A DNA stretch of 35,242 bases from Pseudomonadota bacterium (GCA_021792835.1 JAJYTY010000013.1:1-35242); one strand, 5' to 3'. Counted from the first letter of the stretch, positions 16,546-23,731 are shown. The notes: generated by a model not told the origin, from the sequence alone. Numbers and translations are program-made.

Positions 16546-17397
16546 ATGGACCTGAGCCAGGACCCCAGCCAGCAATTCGTGAACGAGGACGGCACGCCGG
16601 CCACGTGGCTGGAAGCCCGCACGCCCGAGCGTCGGCGCCGAAGCTTCCTGCTGTTCGCGGTGCCCGGCGGCCTGCTCGGGCTCGCCTTGTGGGGCTGGCA
16701 GATCCACGCGGGGGTGCTGACCTGGTCCAACTGGTGGGTTGGAGCGCTGTTCGCGGGCGGTGGCCTCCTGATCGGTGGCCTGGCGTATCTCCCGGCCCCG
16801 GTCAGGCAATTCAGCGGCATCCTCGTGCACTACACGCCGCGCGAGCGCCTGAAGCGCTCCTGGGGCTGGCTGCTGGCGTGGCTACTGCTCGAGCTCTTCT
16901 TTGCCGCTGAAGCGCTGGGCCTCAGCTTCGTGCCAGGTCCCTTGGACCCGTGGCTGTTCGGGCTGCTCACTGTGGCGGTCTGCCCGGTCCTGATCCACGG
17001 CCTGACGATCTACCTTCGGCGTGAAGAGCGCGTGCTGACGCCGGCGGCAGCCGCAGCGAAGACCTATTTCAGCCCTGAGGCCGACCGACAGCGCCAGGCG
17101 GCGGCGCCCAAGCCGGAGAGCCCAGCGCAGAAGCGGCTGCGCTACGTGGCGGCGCTGGTCCTGGCTGCGGTCGACGTGTACCTGTGGGCTGCCGCGCCGT
17201 TCGGCGCCAATCACTGGCCAGCGATCCTTTGCGGACTCGCGGCGCTGGTCTGCGCCGCTGAGCTGGCCGCGGCCCTGGTCGCCCTGGCACTCGGCGCGGT
17301 TGCGCTCTGGGCGCTCTTCGCGGGAGCCGCCGCGCTGCCGGTCAGCGCTGCAGTCATCATCGGCGCGATCATCATCGCGGCGGCGGTGCGTCGGTGA
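16546..17397 (+). CDS. Polytopic membrane protein of unknown function
   Basis: A 283-residue inner-membrane protein with about seven hydrophobic spans: roughly 33-53, 63-85, 106-126, 135-157, 200-220 and a long Ala/Leu-rich stretch 226-280 that can hold two. A hydrophilic loop (about 160-197) rich in Ala, Arg and Pro separates the halves. Short cytoplasmic N-terminus (MDLSQDPSQQFVNEDGTPAT). It is larger than a holin. The start at 16546 has GGGGGT upstream; the frame is open earlier. Function could be exclusion, host-membrane modification or superinfection immunity, all speculative. It overlaps the next GTG by four bases. Confidence 0.65.
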   Translation: MDLSQDPSQQFVNEDGTPATWLEARTPERRRRSFLLFAVPGGLLGLALWGWQIHAGVLTWSNWWVGALFAGGGLLIGGLAYLPAPVRQFSGILVHYTPRERLKRSWGWLLAWLLLELFFAAEALGLSFVPGPLDPWLFGLLTVAVCPVLIHGLTIYLRREERVLTPAAAAAKTYFSPEADRQRQAAAPKPESPAQKRLRYVAALVLAAVDVYLWAAAPFGANHWPAILCGLAALVCAAELAAALVALALGAVALWALFAGAAALPVSAAVIIGAIIIAAAVRR

Positions 17398-17624
17398 GCG
17401 GCGCCGAGCTGGCGCCGCAGTGTGAATTCCTGAACGCGGTCGAGCTGGTGGCGCTGACCGGCAAGGAACAGCCGGCCGCGCAATGCCGCGCGCTGAAAGC
17501 CCTAGGCATCCCGTTCCTGCAGCGCCGCAGTGTGCCGATCGTGTCGCGGGTGCTGGTCCAGCGCAAGATGCTCGGCGAGCCAGTGAGAGCACCACGCGGC
17601 ATCGACTGGAGCACCGTGAAGTAG
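17394..17624 (+). CDS. DUF4224 domain-containing protein
   Basis: A 76-residue protein with the pattern FLNAVELVALTGKEQPAAQCRAL...GIPF, the mark of DUF4224, a small helix-turn-helix-like family common in prophages and mobile elements. GTG start in an overlap with the membrane-protein stop. It is the last gene of the long coupled operon; a new promoter follows. Confidence 0.7.
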   Translation: MSGAELAPQCEFLNAVELVALTGKEQPAAQCRALKALGIPFLQRRSVPIVSRVLVQRKMLGEPVRAPRGIDWSTVK

Positions 17625-17640
17625 GCGCGTGCTGAGCCCC

Positions 17641-17669
17641 TTGCAACGCTGTATTATTGCTAGCATAAT
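17641..17669 (+). promoter_or_regulatory. Sigma70 promoter with overlapping palindromic operator candidate
   Basis: TTGCAA (17641-17646), 17-bp spacer, CATAAT (17664-17669). The palindrome TGCTAGCA (17658-17665), flanked by ATTA on the left (one extra T) and TAAT on the right, overlaps the -10. This is the most A/T-rich short stretch in its surroundings. It would drive the second module (17697-18900) under repressor control. Confidence 0.65.
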
Positions 17670-17696
17670 TCAGCAAAACAGCAGGAGGGCTTGATC

Positions 17697-18014
17697 ATGA
17701 TTCGCACCAACAAGCAGCAATGGACACCGGGGCAGCAAGTCCGCGTCGGGTTCCTCACGCTCACCGTGCGCGCCGTGGTGGCCACGCCAGGCGACGGCCG
17801 CCCCGACGCGTACCTGCTGAGCAATGCGGCCGGCACGCAGCTCTACCGTTTTGTCCCGCACTATGGCGTCGAGAAGATCGACCTCGAGGAGGCCCGCGCG
17901 GTGCTGGACGCCGCGAAAGCGGCTGCAGTACGACAAGCGGCTGCGGTGCTGGCCAGGGCACAAGCCGAGGCGCGTGCCGGCGCAGCGATCGATGCGCTGC
18001 TGGGGGCCTGCTGA
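17697..18014 (+). CDS. Hypothetical protein of the second module
   Basis: A 105-residue protein: an N-terminal beta-rich half (WTPGQQVRVGFLTLTVRAVV, AYLLSNAAGTQLYRFVPHYG) like a small SH3-type barrel, and a C-terminal Ala-rich helix (LEEARAVLDAAKAAAVRQAA). AGGAGGG eight bases before ATG 17697 is a strong ribosome-binding site, so this start is preferred to the TTG at 17691. First gene after the palindromic promoter, so likely early or regulated. Family unknown. Confidence 0.65.
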   Translation: MIRTNKQQWTPGQQVRVGFLTLTVRAVVATPGDGRPDAYLLSNAAGTQLYRFVPHYGVEKIDLEEARAVLDAAKAAAVRQAAAVLARAQAEARAGAAIDALLGAC

Positions 18015-18016
18015 CC

Positions 18017-18238
18017 ATGGCGGCCGACGATCAGCCGAAGAAGCCGGGCCGCGGCGGCGCGCGGCCGAACGCGGGCGGTGCACGACCTGGTGCTGGCCGG
18101 CCGCCGGCGGAGGTCAAGAGCGAGCGCATCCTGGTGTCGATTCCGCCCTGGGCGGCCGCCATGCTGCGCGCGCTCGGCGGCGGCAGTGTCTCGCGCGGCA
18201 TTGTGGCCGCGCTGGAGAAGCTGCGGGCACACGAATGA
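18017..18238 (+). CDS. Small ribbon-helix-helix-like DNA-binding protein
   Basis: A 73-residue protein. The N-terminus is a Gly/Arg/Pro tail (GRGGARPNAGGARPGAGRPP), seen in several phage small DNA-binding proteins, and the C-terminal ERILVSIPPWAAAMLRALG...VSRGIVAALEKL fits a ribbon-helix-helix fold. Candidate repressor for the palindrome upstream of this module. Start ATG three bases after the previous stop. Confidence 0.6.
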   Translation: MAADDQPKKPGRGGARPNAGGARPGAGRPPAEVKSERILVSIPPWAAAMLRALGGGSVSRGIVAALEKLRAHE

Positions 18239-18339
18239 TTCACCGCGGCCGGGGCGGCTCCCCGGCAATCGAGGCGGGCGACGCAGTGCTCCAACACCGC
18301 GCCGCCCTAACCACAAACTGCACATCGGAGGTGCAACTC

Positions 18340-18900
18340 ATGGCTGACAAGAATCGTACCGCTGCCCGGGCCGCAAAGGCCGCCACCACGCCCACCGCCG
18401 CGCCGAGCGCGCGCACGTTCCGCGTCGGAGGCCACGCCATCGCCATCGCGCCAGGCGCCGGCACCTGGTGCTGGCGAGTGACGTGCGAGGCGGACAACAG
18501 CGAAGTGGGGGCGGGCGAAGCGCCATTCGAGGCAGATGCGCACGCCGCGGCGCTTGCGGCGCTCGGCATCCGCGTCGACCAGCTCGCCAAGCACGTCGAC
18601 GAGGGCCAGCAGCAACCCGGCAACGAGGCGACGCCCTGGGACCTGGGATTCGTGTACGGGCCGGCGCCGGAACCCTGGATGGTCGGCAACGTGCACGCGC
18701 AGTTGTGCGGCATAGCACGCGCCGCCTACGGGCTGCGCGCAGTGGCCCGGGTGCTGCACGAAGGCCATGCCCGCGAGGACTTCGACGGCCACGGGCTGAC
18801 GCGCTACACGGTCGGCGGCCTGCTGGCGGCGGTGGATGCCCTGGCCGGCGCCATCGAGGGCGCGGTCGACGACATTGACCTGGCGGCCGTCGCGGCTTGA
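18340..18900 (+). CDS. Hypothetical protein
   Basis: A 186-residue protein not recognised. It has an Ala/Thr-rich basic N-terminus, a beta stretch (ARTFRVGGHAIAIAPGAGTW), a middle PWDLGFVYGPAPEPWMVGNV, and a C-terminal helix GGLLAAVDALAGAIEGAVDD of a kind seen at the ends of small phage proteins. CGGAGG precedes ATG 18340. No signal peptide or confident membrane segment. Confidence 0.6.
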   Translation: MADKNRTAARAAKAATTPTAAPSARTFRVGGHAIAIAPGAGTWCWRVTCEADNSEVGAGEAPFEADAHAAALAALGIRVDQLAKHVDEGQQQPGNEATPWDLGFVYGPAPEPWMVGNVHAQLCGIARAAYGLRAVARVLHEGHAREDFDGHGLTRYTVGGLLAAVDALAGAIEGAVDDIDLAAVAA

Positions 18901-18994
18901 GCGTTGCCAGTCGTCACGGGCAGGGGGTGGCGTTGCGAGGCGAGAATGCATGTTTCGCTACGATCTCACGCACCGCCGCCCCGGAGAAGCCATC

Positions 18995-19591
18995 ATGGCC
19001 GACCTTCTGCTGCTGCAAATGCTGGACCTGGATCGCTGCCCGCATTGCGGTGTCGATAAGCCGTCACTGCCAGCGCACGGCACGTTTCAGACAATGGCTC
19101 AAGGAGCCAGCGGCCCCAGGGTTTGGTCCGCGTATGGGTGCAATCGATGCGGTGGAGTAGTGGTCGCATCGGCTGCTGCCTTCGGGCTAATCGTGCAGGA
19201 GGTCTTCCCAGAATCCCGCAACGTGCCGGACGATATCCCGGAGCGCGCGGGCGCGTACCTTAAGCAAGCAATCGCCAGTATTTCCGCACCAGCGGGCGCG
19301 GTCATGCTCTCGGCGAGTGCCGTCGACGCCATGCTCAAGACGCGCGGGTACACGGACGGCAGCCTCTACGCTCGCATCGACCAGGCAGCAAAAGACAACG
19401 AGATTACGAAGGACATGGCCGCGTGGGCGCACGCGGTGCGTTTGGACGCCAACAATGAGCGCCATGCAGACGAAAGCCAGCCAATGCCAACAACCACTGA
19501 CGCGGAGCGCTGTGTTGACTTCGTTGTGGCGCTCGCAGAGATCATGTTCACCCTGCCGGCGCGCGCCAAGAGAGCTTTGGCGCCCCACTGA
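18995..19591 (+). CDS. DUF4145-like zinc-ribbon protein, candidate cargo/defence gene
   Basis: A 198-residue protein with two CxxC knuckles (Cys15/Cys18 in RCPHCG; Cys49/Cys52 in GCNRCGG), then VFPESRNVPDDIPERAGAYL and a helical part with SLYARIDQAAKDNEITKDM and ending RLDANNERHADE. This is the DUF4145 layout: zinc ribbon, helix pair, and an (asn)-x-x-x-H-x-like end. DUF4145 occurs in some restriction and anti-phage proteins. ATG 18995 follows CCGGAGAAG; 18950 is an earlier option. It sits alone next to the right end, the usual place for cargo in satellites. A defence role is inferred from family and place. Confidence 0.6.
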   Translation: MADLLLLQMLDLDRCPHCGVDKPSLPAHGTFQTMAQGASGPRVWSAYGCNRCGGVVVASAAAFGLIVQEVFPESRNVPDDIPERAGAYLKQAIASISAPAGAVMLSASAVDAMLKTRGYTDGSLYARIDQAAKDNEITKDMAAWAHAVRLDANNERHADESQPMPTTTDAERCVDFVVALAEIMFTLPARAKRALAPH

Positions 19592-19802
19592 GCAAAAAAC
19601 GTCGTTACCCTGAACGGATGGTCACCGAAGTGTCCGTGACCTGCTCCCCACGTTACTGTTGAACTGGGGCGCCAAGGTAACAACGAAAAAGCATCAAAAA
19701 AACGCTGATACCCCCTTCGGCGTCGCGCCGCGAAAACGCTGTTACCTGTCGCTGGAAATGGCCCCGAAGAATGGCCCATTTCGGGTGCAATCGGGCAAAG
19801 GA

Positions 19803-19923
19803 TTGGCCTGTTCTATGAACGGGCCAAAGCGCCGGCCCTGCTGAACGGACTTTTCGCGCGGGGCAACCGGCAGGGCGTATGAGTTGGCCTGTTCCGCGAT
19901 GCGGCTCGATCAATGGCCTGTTC
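19803..19923 (+). repeat. TGGCCTGTTC direct repeats, first copy within a 25-bp palindrome
   Basis: TTGGCCTGTTC at 19803 and 19884, ATGGCCTGTTC at 19913. The first is the left arm of TTGGCCTGTTC-TAT-GAACGGGCCAA (19803-19827), 10 of 11 arm positions Watson-Crick paired and one T-G. Likely protein-binding sites near attR. Confidence 0.55.
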
Positions 19924-20056
19924 CTCGGCGAGTCGGCGCCCCTCACCCGCAGCAGTCGCCGCCGTGGCCCTGCTGTTGGATCGGCGTGCAGGACGGAACT
20001 GCTACGATGTCGCCAGTTGCTGGGGTGCAACGCGAAGAGCAGGGCTACCGCCATGA

Positions 20057-20075
20057 GGGTACAAATGAGGGTAGA
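20057..20075 (+). repeat. Right arm-site candidates (GGGTACA, GGGTAGA)
   Basis: GGGTACAAATGAGGGTAGA has the same 12-bp spacing and orientation as the left pair at 3760-3778 and matches it at 15 of 19 positions. Supports assignment of this region as the attR arm, 60 bp from the att core. Confidence 0.6.
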
Positions 20076-20136
20076 AAACTGGATCGCAACGCGCGAACCC
20101 TAGTGGAATCAGGACCTTAGAGAAATCGGTCGGTTG

Positions 20137-20151
20137 CTGTACCACCACCAA
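20137..20151 (+). other. attR core (degenerate tRNA-Val 3' end)
   Basis: CTGTACCACCACCAA equals the tRNA 3' end at 3628-3643 except for one missing C in the acceptor stem. The preceding bases diverge from the T-loop, so the shared core is short. It is followed by a tRNA-type terminator, as expected for the displaced original 3' flank. Confidence 0.6.
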
Positions 20152-20183
20152 TTCGACGTTCCGGGAGATCCCCGGATGTCCCG

Positions 20184-20219
20184 AAAGCCCCAGAGAAATC
20201 AACGCTCCGGGGCTTTTTT
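20184..20219 (+). terminator. Rho-independent terminator, probably the original tRNA-Val terminator
   Basis: Eight-bp stem AAAGCCCC/GGGGCTTT with an inner GAG-CTC pairing, loop AGAGAAATCAACGCTCC and six T. The AAATCAACGC loop is a common tRNA-terminator form in Burkholderiales. A second hairpin CCGGG-AGATC-CCCGG (20161-20175) lies just before it. Confidence 0.8.
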
Positions 20220-20344
20220 CATGCCTGCCGGGCGGCGCCTGTCTCAACATTTCGCAATGCGCCGAGACAAGCACGCAATGCGACGGGCGCAACATGGACC
20301 TCCACATCATGACGCGGCAAGCCCGCACGGACTGGAGGATGATC

Positions 20345-20875
20345 ATGCAAGGCACCCGACGTAGCATCGCCACGGCGCTGTGGCCGGCGCTCGCATGCAG
20401 CGGCTTGTTGCTGCTGCAGACGCAGGCTGGCGCGCAGACGCCCCCGGCTCCGCCCGCGGCGCCGGGGCCGGCACCGGCCATCGGCGCGCAGCTGCCGGCC
20501 GGCCACGCATGCCTGCCCGGGCGGCAACGCGGCGCCGCATGGATGTACCGCTTCGGGATCACCCCGCAGCAGCGCGAGCGCATCCAGGGCATCGTGCGGC
20601 AGTCGCGGCAGCGGCAGGCCCCGTTGCGCCACAGGCTGTTCACGCTGCGGCGCCGCGAGCATGCGCTGTTCACCGCGCGGCAGCTCGATGCCACGGCGCT
20701 GCTGAACCTGCAGCAGGAAAGCAACCAGATCGTCGCCAGCATGGCCACGCAGGCCATGCAGACGCGCGTCGAAATCGCCGAAGTGCTGACCCCGCGGCAG
20801 CGCCGCGAGATCGCCGACGCATGGCAGCGCCGCGCGCATCGCATGCGGCGCTGGGGCCACTTCGATCGCGGTTGA
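20345..20875 (+). CDS. Spy/CpxP-type (LTXXQ) periplasmic protein
   Basis: A 176-residue exported protein. Signal peptide from MQGTRRSIATALWPALACSG to the AGAQ cleavage region. After a Pro/Ala linker come two copies of the L/I-T-x-x-Q motif, GITPQQRERIQGIV and VLTPRQRREIADAW, separated by a long helix (about 100-140) rich in Arg, Gln and Leu. This is the Spy/CpxP fold, which binds unfolded proteins or senses envelope stress. ATG 20345 is set by GGAGG six bases upstream. First host gene right of the element; apparently monocistronic. Confidence 0.75.
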   Translation: MQGTRRSIATALWPALACSGLLLLQTQAGAQTPPAPPAAPGPAPAIGAQLPAGHACLPGRQRGAAWMYRFGITPQQRERIQGIVRQSRQRQAPLRHRLFTLRRREHALFTARQLDATALLNLQQESNQIVASMATQAMQTRVEIAEVLTPRQRREIADAWQRRAHRMRRWGHFDRG

Positions 20876-21354
20876 CGATCCGGGCCTGATCCAGCGTCAG
20901 CCGGCGCCGGCCGAGCAGGCCCGCACGGCGTGCCGGTCGTCGACGGTCCGGGGCTCTTTTTCGTCCCGGGCGGTGCCTGGAGCTGTGGTACCGCCTTGTG
21001 GCGCGAGCGTTGGCCAACGCCAAGGGCGCCAAGATGTTCACGGGGTGCGACCTGCGCGCGAAAGTGGTCGGCGATGTGGTCGGGACGTCACGGAGATCGA
21101 CGGCGATCGGGAGCAATCAGCACTCCGTGTTGCCGTCCCGTTGCATCACGCATGATTGCGCGGCGCATGCCCCCGGGGCCGTGCGAGCCCTGATCGGGCG
21201 CGCCGCGCGCAACCCGGGGCGATGCCCTGCGCGAAGGCCCTGCGAGGCCGGTGAGCGCGTCGTGTGAATGCCCCGTGAAGGCGCGCCGGCGCGTGGTTTT
21301 CGGCCCCCTGCGGTGCCTACGATGCCCTGACCACGGCTGCGAACGGGGGCACGC
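20876..21354. other. Intergenic stretch, nothing recognised
   Basis: About 480 nt between the Spy-like and S53 genes. Several short open frames exist (e.g. 20930-21193) but lack a good ribosome-binding site and recognisable protein features. No RNA gene or clear promoter seen. Confidence 0.5.
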
Positions 21355-23631
21355 ATGGCGAAGCAGGCAGAAGGATCCCGGCGTTCGCCGATCAGGCCGA
21401 CGTCAAGCCGCCTGCGGCTGGCGTTGGCCGCCGCATGCAGCCTGCTCGGCCTGTGTGCATGCGGGGGCTCCCAGGGCAGCTCGACGGCGGCCGCGGTATG
21501 CCAGCCGGCGGCCACGAGTGCCGGGAGCATCGGGCTGACGGTGAACGTCCCGGGCCCGGTCGGCGTGATCGAGCAGCCCACGGCCATCGAGGTTCCGCCG
21601 CCGCCGCTGCGCCTGAACGTCGGCAGCCCCGGTGCTGCGGTGGCATACACCCCGGCGCAGATTCGCGCGGCCTATGACCTGCCCGGCCTGCTCGGATCGT
21701 GGGGCGGCCTGACCGCCGTGCAGGGCTCGCTGTACGGGGCGGGGCAGACCGTGTACATCATCGATGCCTACGACTTGCCGAACATCGCGCAGGACCTGAC
21801 GTATTTCAGCCAGCAGTACGGGTTGCCGGTCTGCAAGACGGTGTCCATCGCGCCCACGGCAGCGCTTCCGCTGGCGCCGGCCGATCCGGCTGGGGGGTGC
21901 ACGTTCTCCGTCGTGTACGCGAGCAACTCCGGCACGATGACGGCCGCGGCTCCCGCCTACAGCGGCTCCTGGCACGCCGAGCATGTGGAGGATGTCGAGG
22001 CGGTGCATGAAATCGCTCCGCTGGCGCGCATCGTGCTGATCGAGACGCCATCTGCGAATACGTCCGTACTGGGTTCCGGAGTGATCCTGGCCGACACCAT
22101 GGGGCCGGGGATCGTGTCCATGAGCTACAGCGCGAAGGAGTTCGGGGGCGAAGACGCCGAGCCGCTCCTGAACGCCGACGACAGCTACACCGCCTCCACC
22201 GGGGATGGCGGAGCGCCGTTTCCTCCCTGGCCGGCGGGGGACCCGAACGTGCTGGCCTGCGGCGGCACCTCGCTGCTTTCCTATGGCAACGGCTCGCGCG
22301 TCGAGAAGGCATGGTCGGGCACAGGGGGCGGGATCAGTTCCCTGATCCCGGAGCCGTCGTACCAGGACGTGATCGGCGGCCTCACCATGCGTTCGACGGC
22401 CGACGTGTCCTTCGACGCGGATCCGAATACGGGTCCGTACATGTACGCCTACCCCGTGGGGACCGACACGCCGCTGCTCGAAGTCTACGGGGGCACCAGC
22501 CTGGCCGCCCCGGCGTGGGCGGGCATCCTGGCCCTTGCCGATGCCGAGCGCGCGGCGCAAGCCAAAGGCGTCGTGGCACATGTGCAGGGCATGCTGTACC
22601 GGCTCTTGAACAACCCGGTGGCCTATGCGCAGGTGTTCAACGACATCACCAGCGGCAGCGATGGGACCTGTGGCGCCGCGTGCACGGCGCAAGTCGGTTA
22701 CGACCAGCCTACCGGGCTGGGCACGCCCAACGTGAGCCCCCTGGTGAGCTACCTGACCCAGGCTCCGACGACCACGCCGCCCTTCGTGAGCCCGCTGTCG
22801 GTCACCGGGTCCGCCGGTGCGGCGTTGAGCGCGAGCATGCCGTACACGGCGCCGGACGCGGTGCGGTGGGAACTCGGCAATGCCCCCGCCGGCATGAGCA
22901 TCGACTCCACCACCGGGCTGATCGGCTGGGCGAGTCCGACGGCCGGGACTTATTCGGTCACGGTCACGGCCACCGATACGGTCTCGGGGTTGTCGGACAG
23001 CGCCGTGCTGAGCGTGACCATCGTGACCCAGGCGACGTCTCCGTCGGTGAGTGCGGCGACCGTGGCGGCCACCGCGGGACAGCCGCTGTCGTACCAGGTG
23101 CAGGCAAGCGCCGGGACCAGCGGCGGAACAGTCCCCGGGGCAGGCGCCGGGGGCCCGGCGCCGACGGCGGGCGAGGCCGTGCAGTTGCAGTATGCGATCC
23201 AGGGGGCTCCGTCCGGGATGCGCATCGACGCGTCCACCGGGGTGCTGTCGTGGGCATCGCCGGTGCCCGGCACCTACCCCGTGACGGTGAGCGCCACCAA
23301 TTCGAACACGGGCCTGTCGGCCGATGCCGTGATCACGGTGCAGGTGAACAGCGCGGCGTCGGGCACCGGGTTGACGGTGCAGTCGCTGCAAGGCTCGGCC
23401 GGTACCGCGTTGACGGGAGTCGTGGCCACGGTGTCCGAAGCGGCCGCCGCGCAGGACCAGGTCACGATCCGCGGCGCTGCGGTGGGCATGAACTTCTCGG
23501 CCAATGGTGGCAGCGTGATCCTGACGTGGCCGACTCCGGTGTGCGGCGCCTATACGCTGACCATCACCGCCACCGATGCGGCCGGGGTGAGCGTGCAAAG
23601 GCAGGTGACCGTCACGATCGCCACGACCTGA
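21355..23631 (+). CDS. S53-family (sedolisin) serine-carboxyl peptidase with C-terminal Ig-like repeats, probable lipoprotein
   Basis: A 758-residue secreted peptidase. The N-terminus has a lipoprotein-like signal (LLGLCACGG, Cys36). The S53 catalytic domain runs from about 100 to 470: Glu209 and Asp213 in HAEHVEDVEAVHEIAP, the oxyanion Asp284 in ASTGDGG, nucleophile Ser382 in GGTSLAAPAW, and the calcium site FNDITSG with GYDQPTGLGTPN. Three Ig-like putative domains follow (about 480-560, 565-670, 675-758), each with a P-x-G-M-x-I/F and a T-Y-x-V-T-V-T-A pattern. Only about 65 residues separate the lipobox from the catalytic domain, too few for the usual pro-domain. Sedolisins act at acidic pH, so an acid-tolerant host or niche fits. 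Confidence 0.85.
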   Translation: MAKQAEGSRRSPIRPTSSRLRLALAAACSLLGLCACGGSQGSSTAAAVCQPAATSAGSIGLTVNVPGPVGVIEQPTAIEVPPPPLRLNVGSPGAAVAYTPAQIRAAYDLPGLLGSWGGLTAVQGSLYGAGQTVYIIDAYDLPNIAQDLTYFSQQYGLPVCKTVSIAPTAALPLAPADPAGGCTFSVVYASNSGTMTAAAPAYSGSWHAEHVEDVEAVHEIAPLARIVLIETPSANTSVLGSGVILADTMGPGIVSMSYSAKEFGGEDAEPLLNADDSYTASTGDGGAPFPPWPAGDPNVLACGGTSLLSYGNGSRVEKAWSGTGGGISSLIPEPSYQDVIGGLTMRSTADVSFDADPNTGPYMYAYPVGTDTPLLEVYGGTSLAAPAWAGILALADAERAAQAKGVVAHVQGMLYRLLNNPVAYAQVFNDITSGSDGTCGAACTAQVGYDQPTGLGTPNVSPLVSYLTQAPTTTPPFVSPLSVTGSAGAALSASMPYTAPDAVRWELGNAPAGMSIDSTTGLIGWASPTAGTYSVTVTATDTVSGLSDSAVLSVTIVTQATSPSVSAATVAATAGQPLSYQVQASAGTSGGTVPGAGAGGPAPTAGEAVQLQYAIQGAPSGMRIDASTGVLSWASPVPGTYPVTVSATNSNTGLSADAVITVQVNSAASGTGLTVQSLQGSAGTALTGVVATVSEAAAAQDQVTIRGAAVGMNFSANGGSVILTWPTPVCGAYTLTITATDAAGVSVQRQVTVTIATT

Positions 23632-23731
23632 ACGCAGGCTGGATTGCGGTGCAACAGTGGCCACTGTTTCGTCCCGGACTGTCGCGGACACTGCGCGGGG
23701 ATCCGTGGACGGCCCGGCGCGGGCACTGGCG

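Larger units (their letters stand above)
19592..20136. other. Non-coding right end of the element, rich in repeats
   Basis: No coding sequence supported over about 545 nt. An 11-bp inverted pair TTGGCGCCCCA (19578-19588) / TGGGGCGCCAA (19665-19675) brackets the end of the DUF4145 gene. CGTCGTTACC (19600-19609) has an inverted partner GGTAACAACG (19676-19685), and a further CTGTTACC occurs near 19738. GGTCAC/GTGACC (19620-19641) is a short hairpin. These may be excisionase or integrase accessory sites, or an RNA. Confidence 0.5.
3628..20151 (+). mobile_element. Integrated satellite-like element (~16.5 kb) with own replication and P22-like ejection genes, no capsid genes
   Basis: The element is bounded by the tRNA-Val 3' end and an imperfect att repeat, with paired GGGTACA arm-site candidates at both ends. 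It encodes integrase, AlpA-like regulator, primase-helicase, an iteron-like array, a cupin-SET fusion, three gp7/gp20/gp16-like DNA-ejection proteins, a membrane protein and a DUF4145 protein. All genes I accept lie on the plus strand. I find no major capsid, portal, terminase large subunit, tail, holin or endolysin. That absence, together with self-encoded replication, resembles phage satellites (PICI, P4-like) more than a functional prophage. The ejection set is not something I know from described satellites. A decayed podoprophage remains possible, but stop/start overlaps across most gene junctions argue against a recent large deletion inside the operon. Confidence 0.8.

Noticed and set aside
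3628-20151. Intact functional prophage
   Set aside because: No capsid, portal, terminase large subunit, tail, holin or endolysin gene is visible.
20930-21193. Small gene in the gap before the S53 peptidase
   Set aside because: No convincing ribosome-binding site, no protein-like pattern, and competing frames of similar length.
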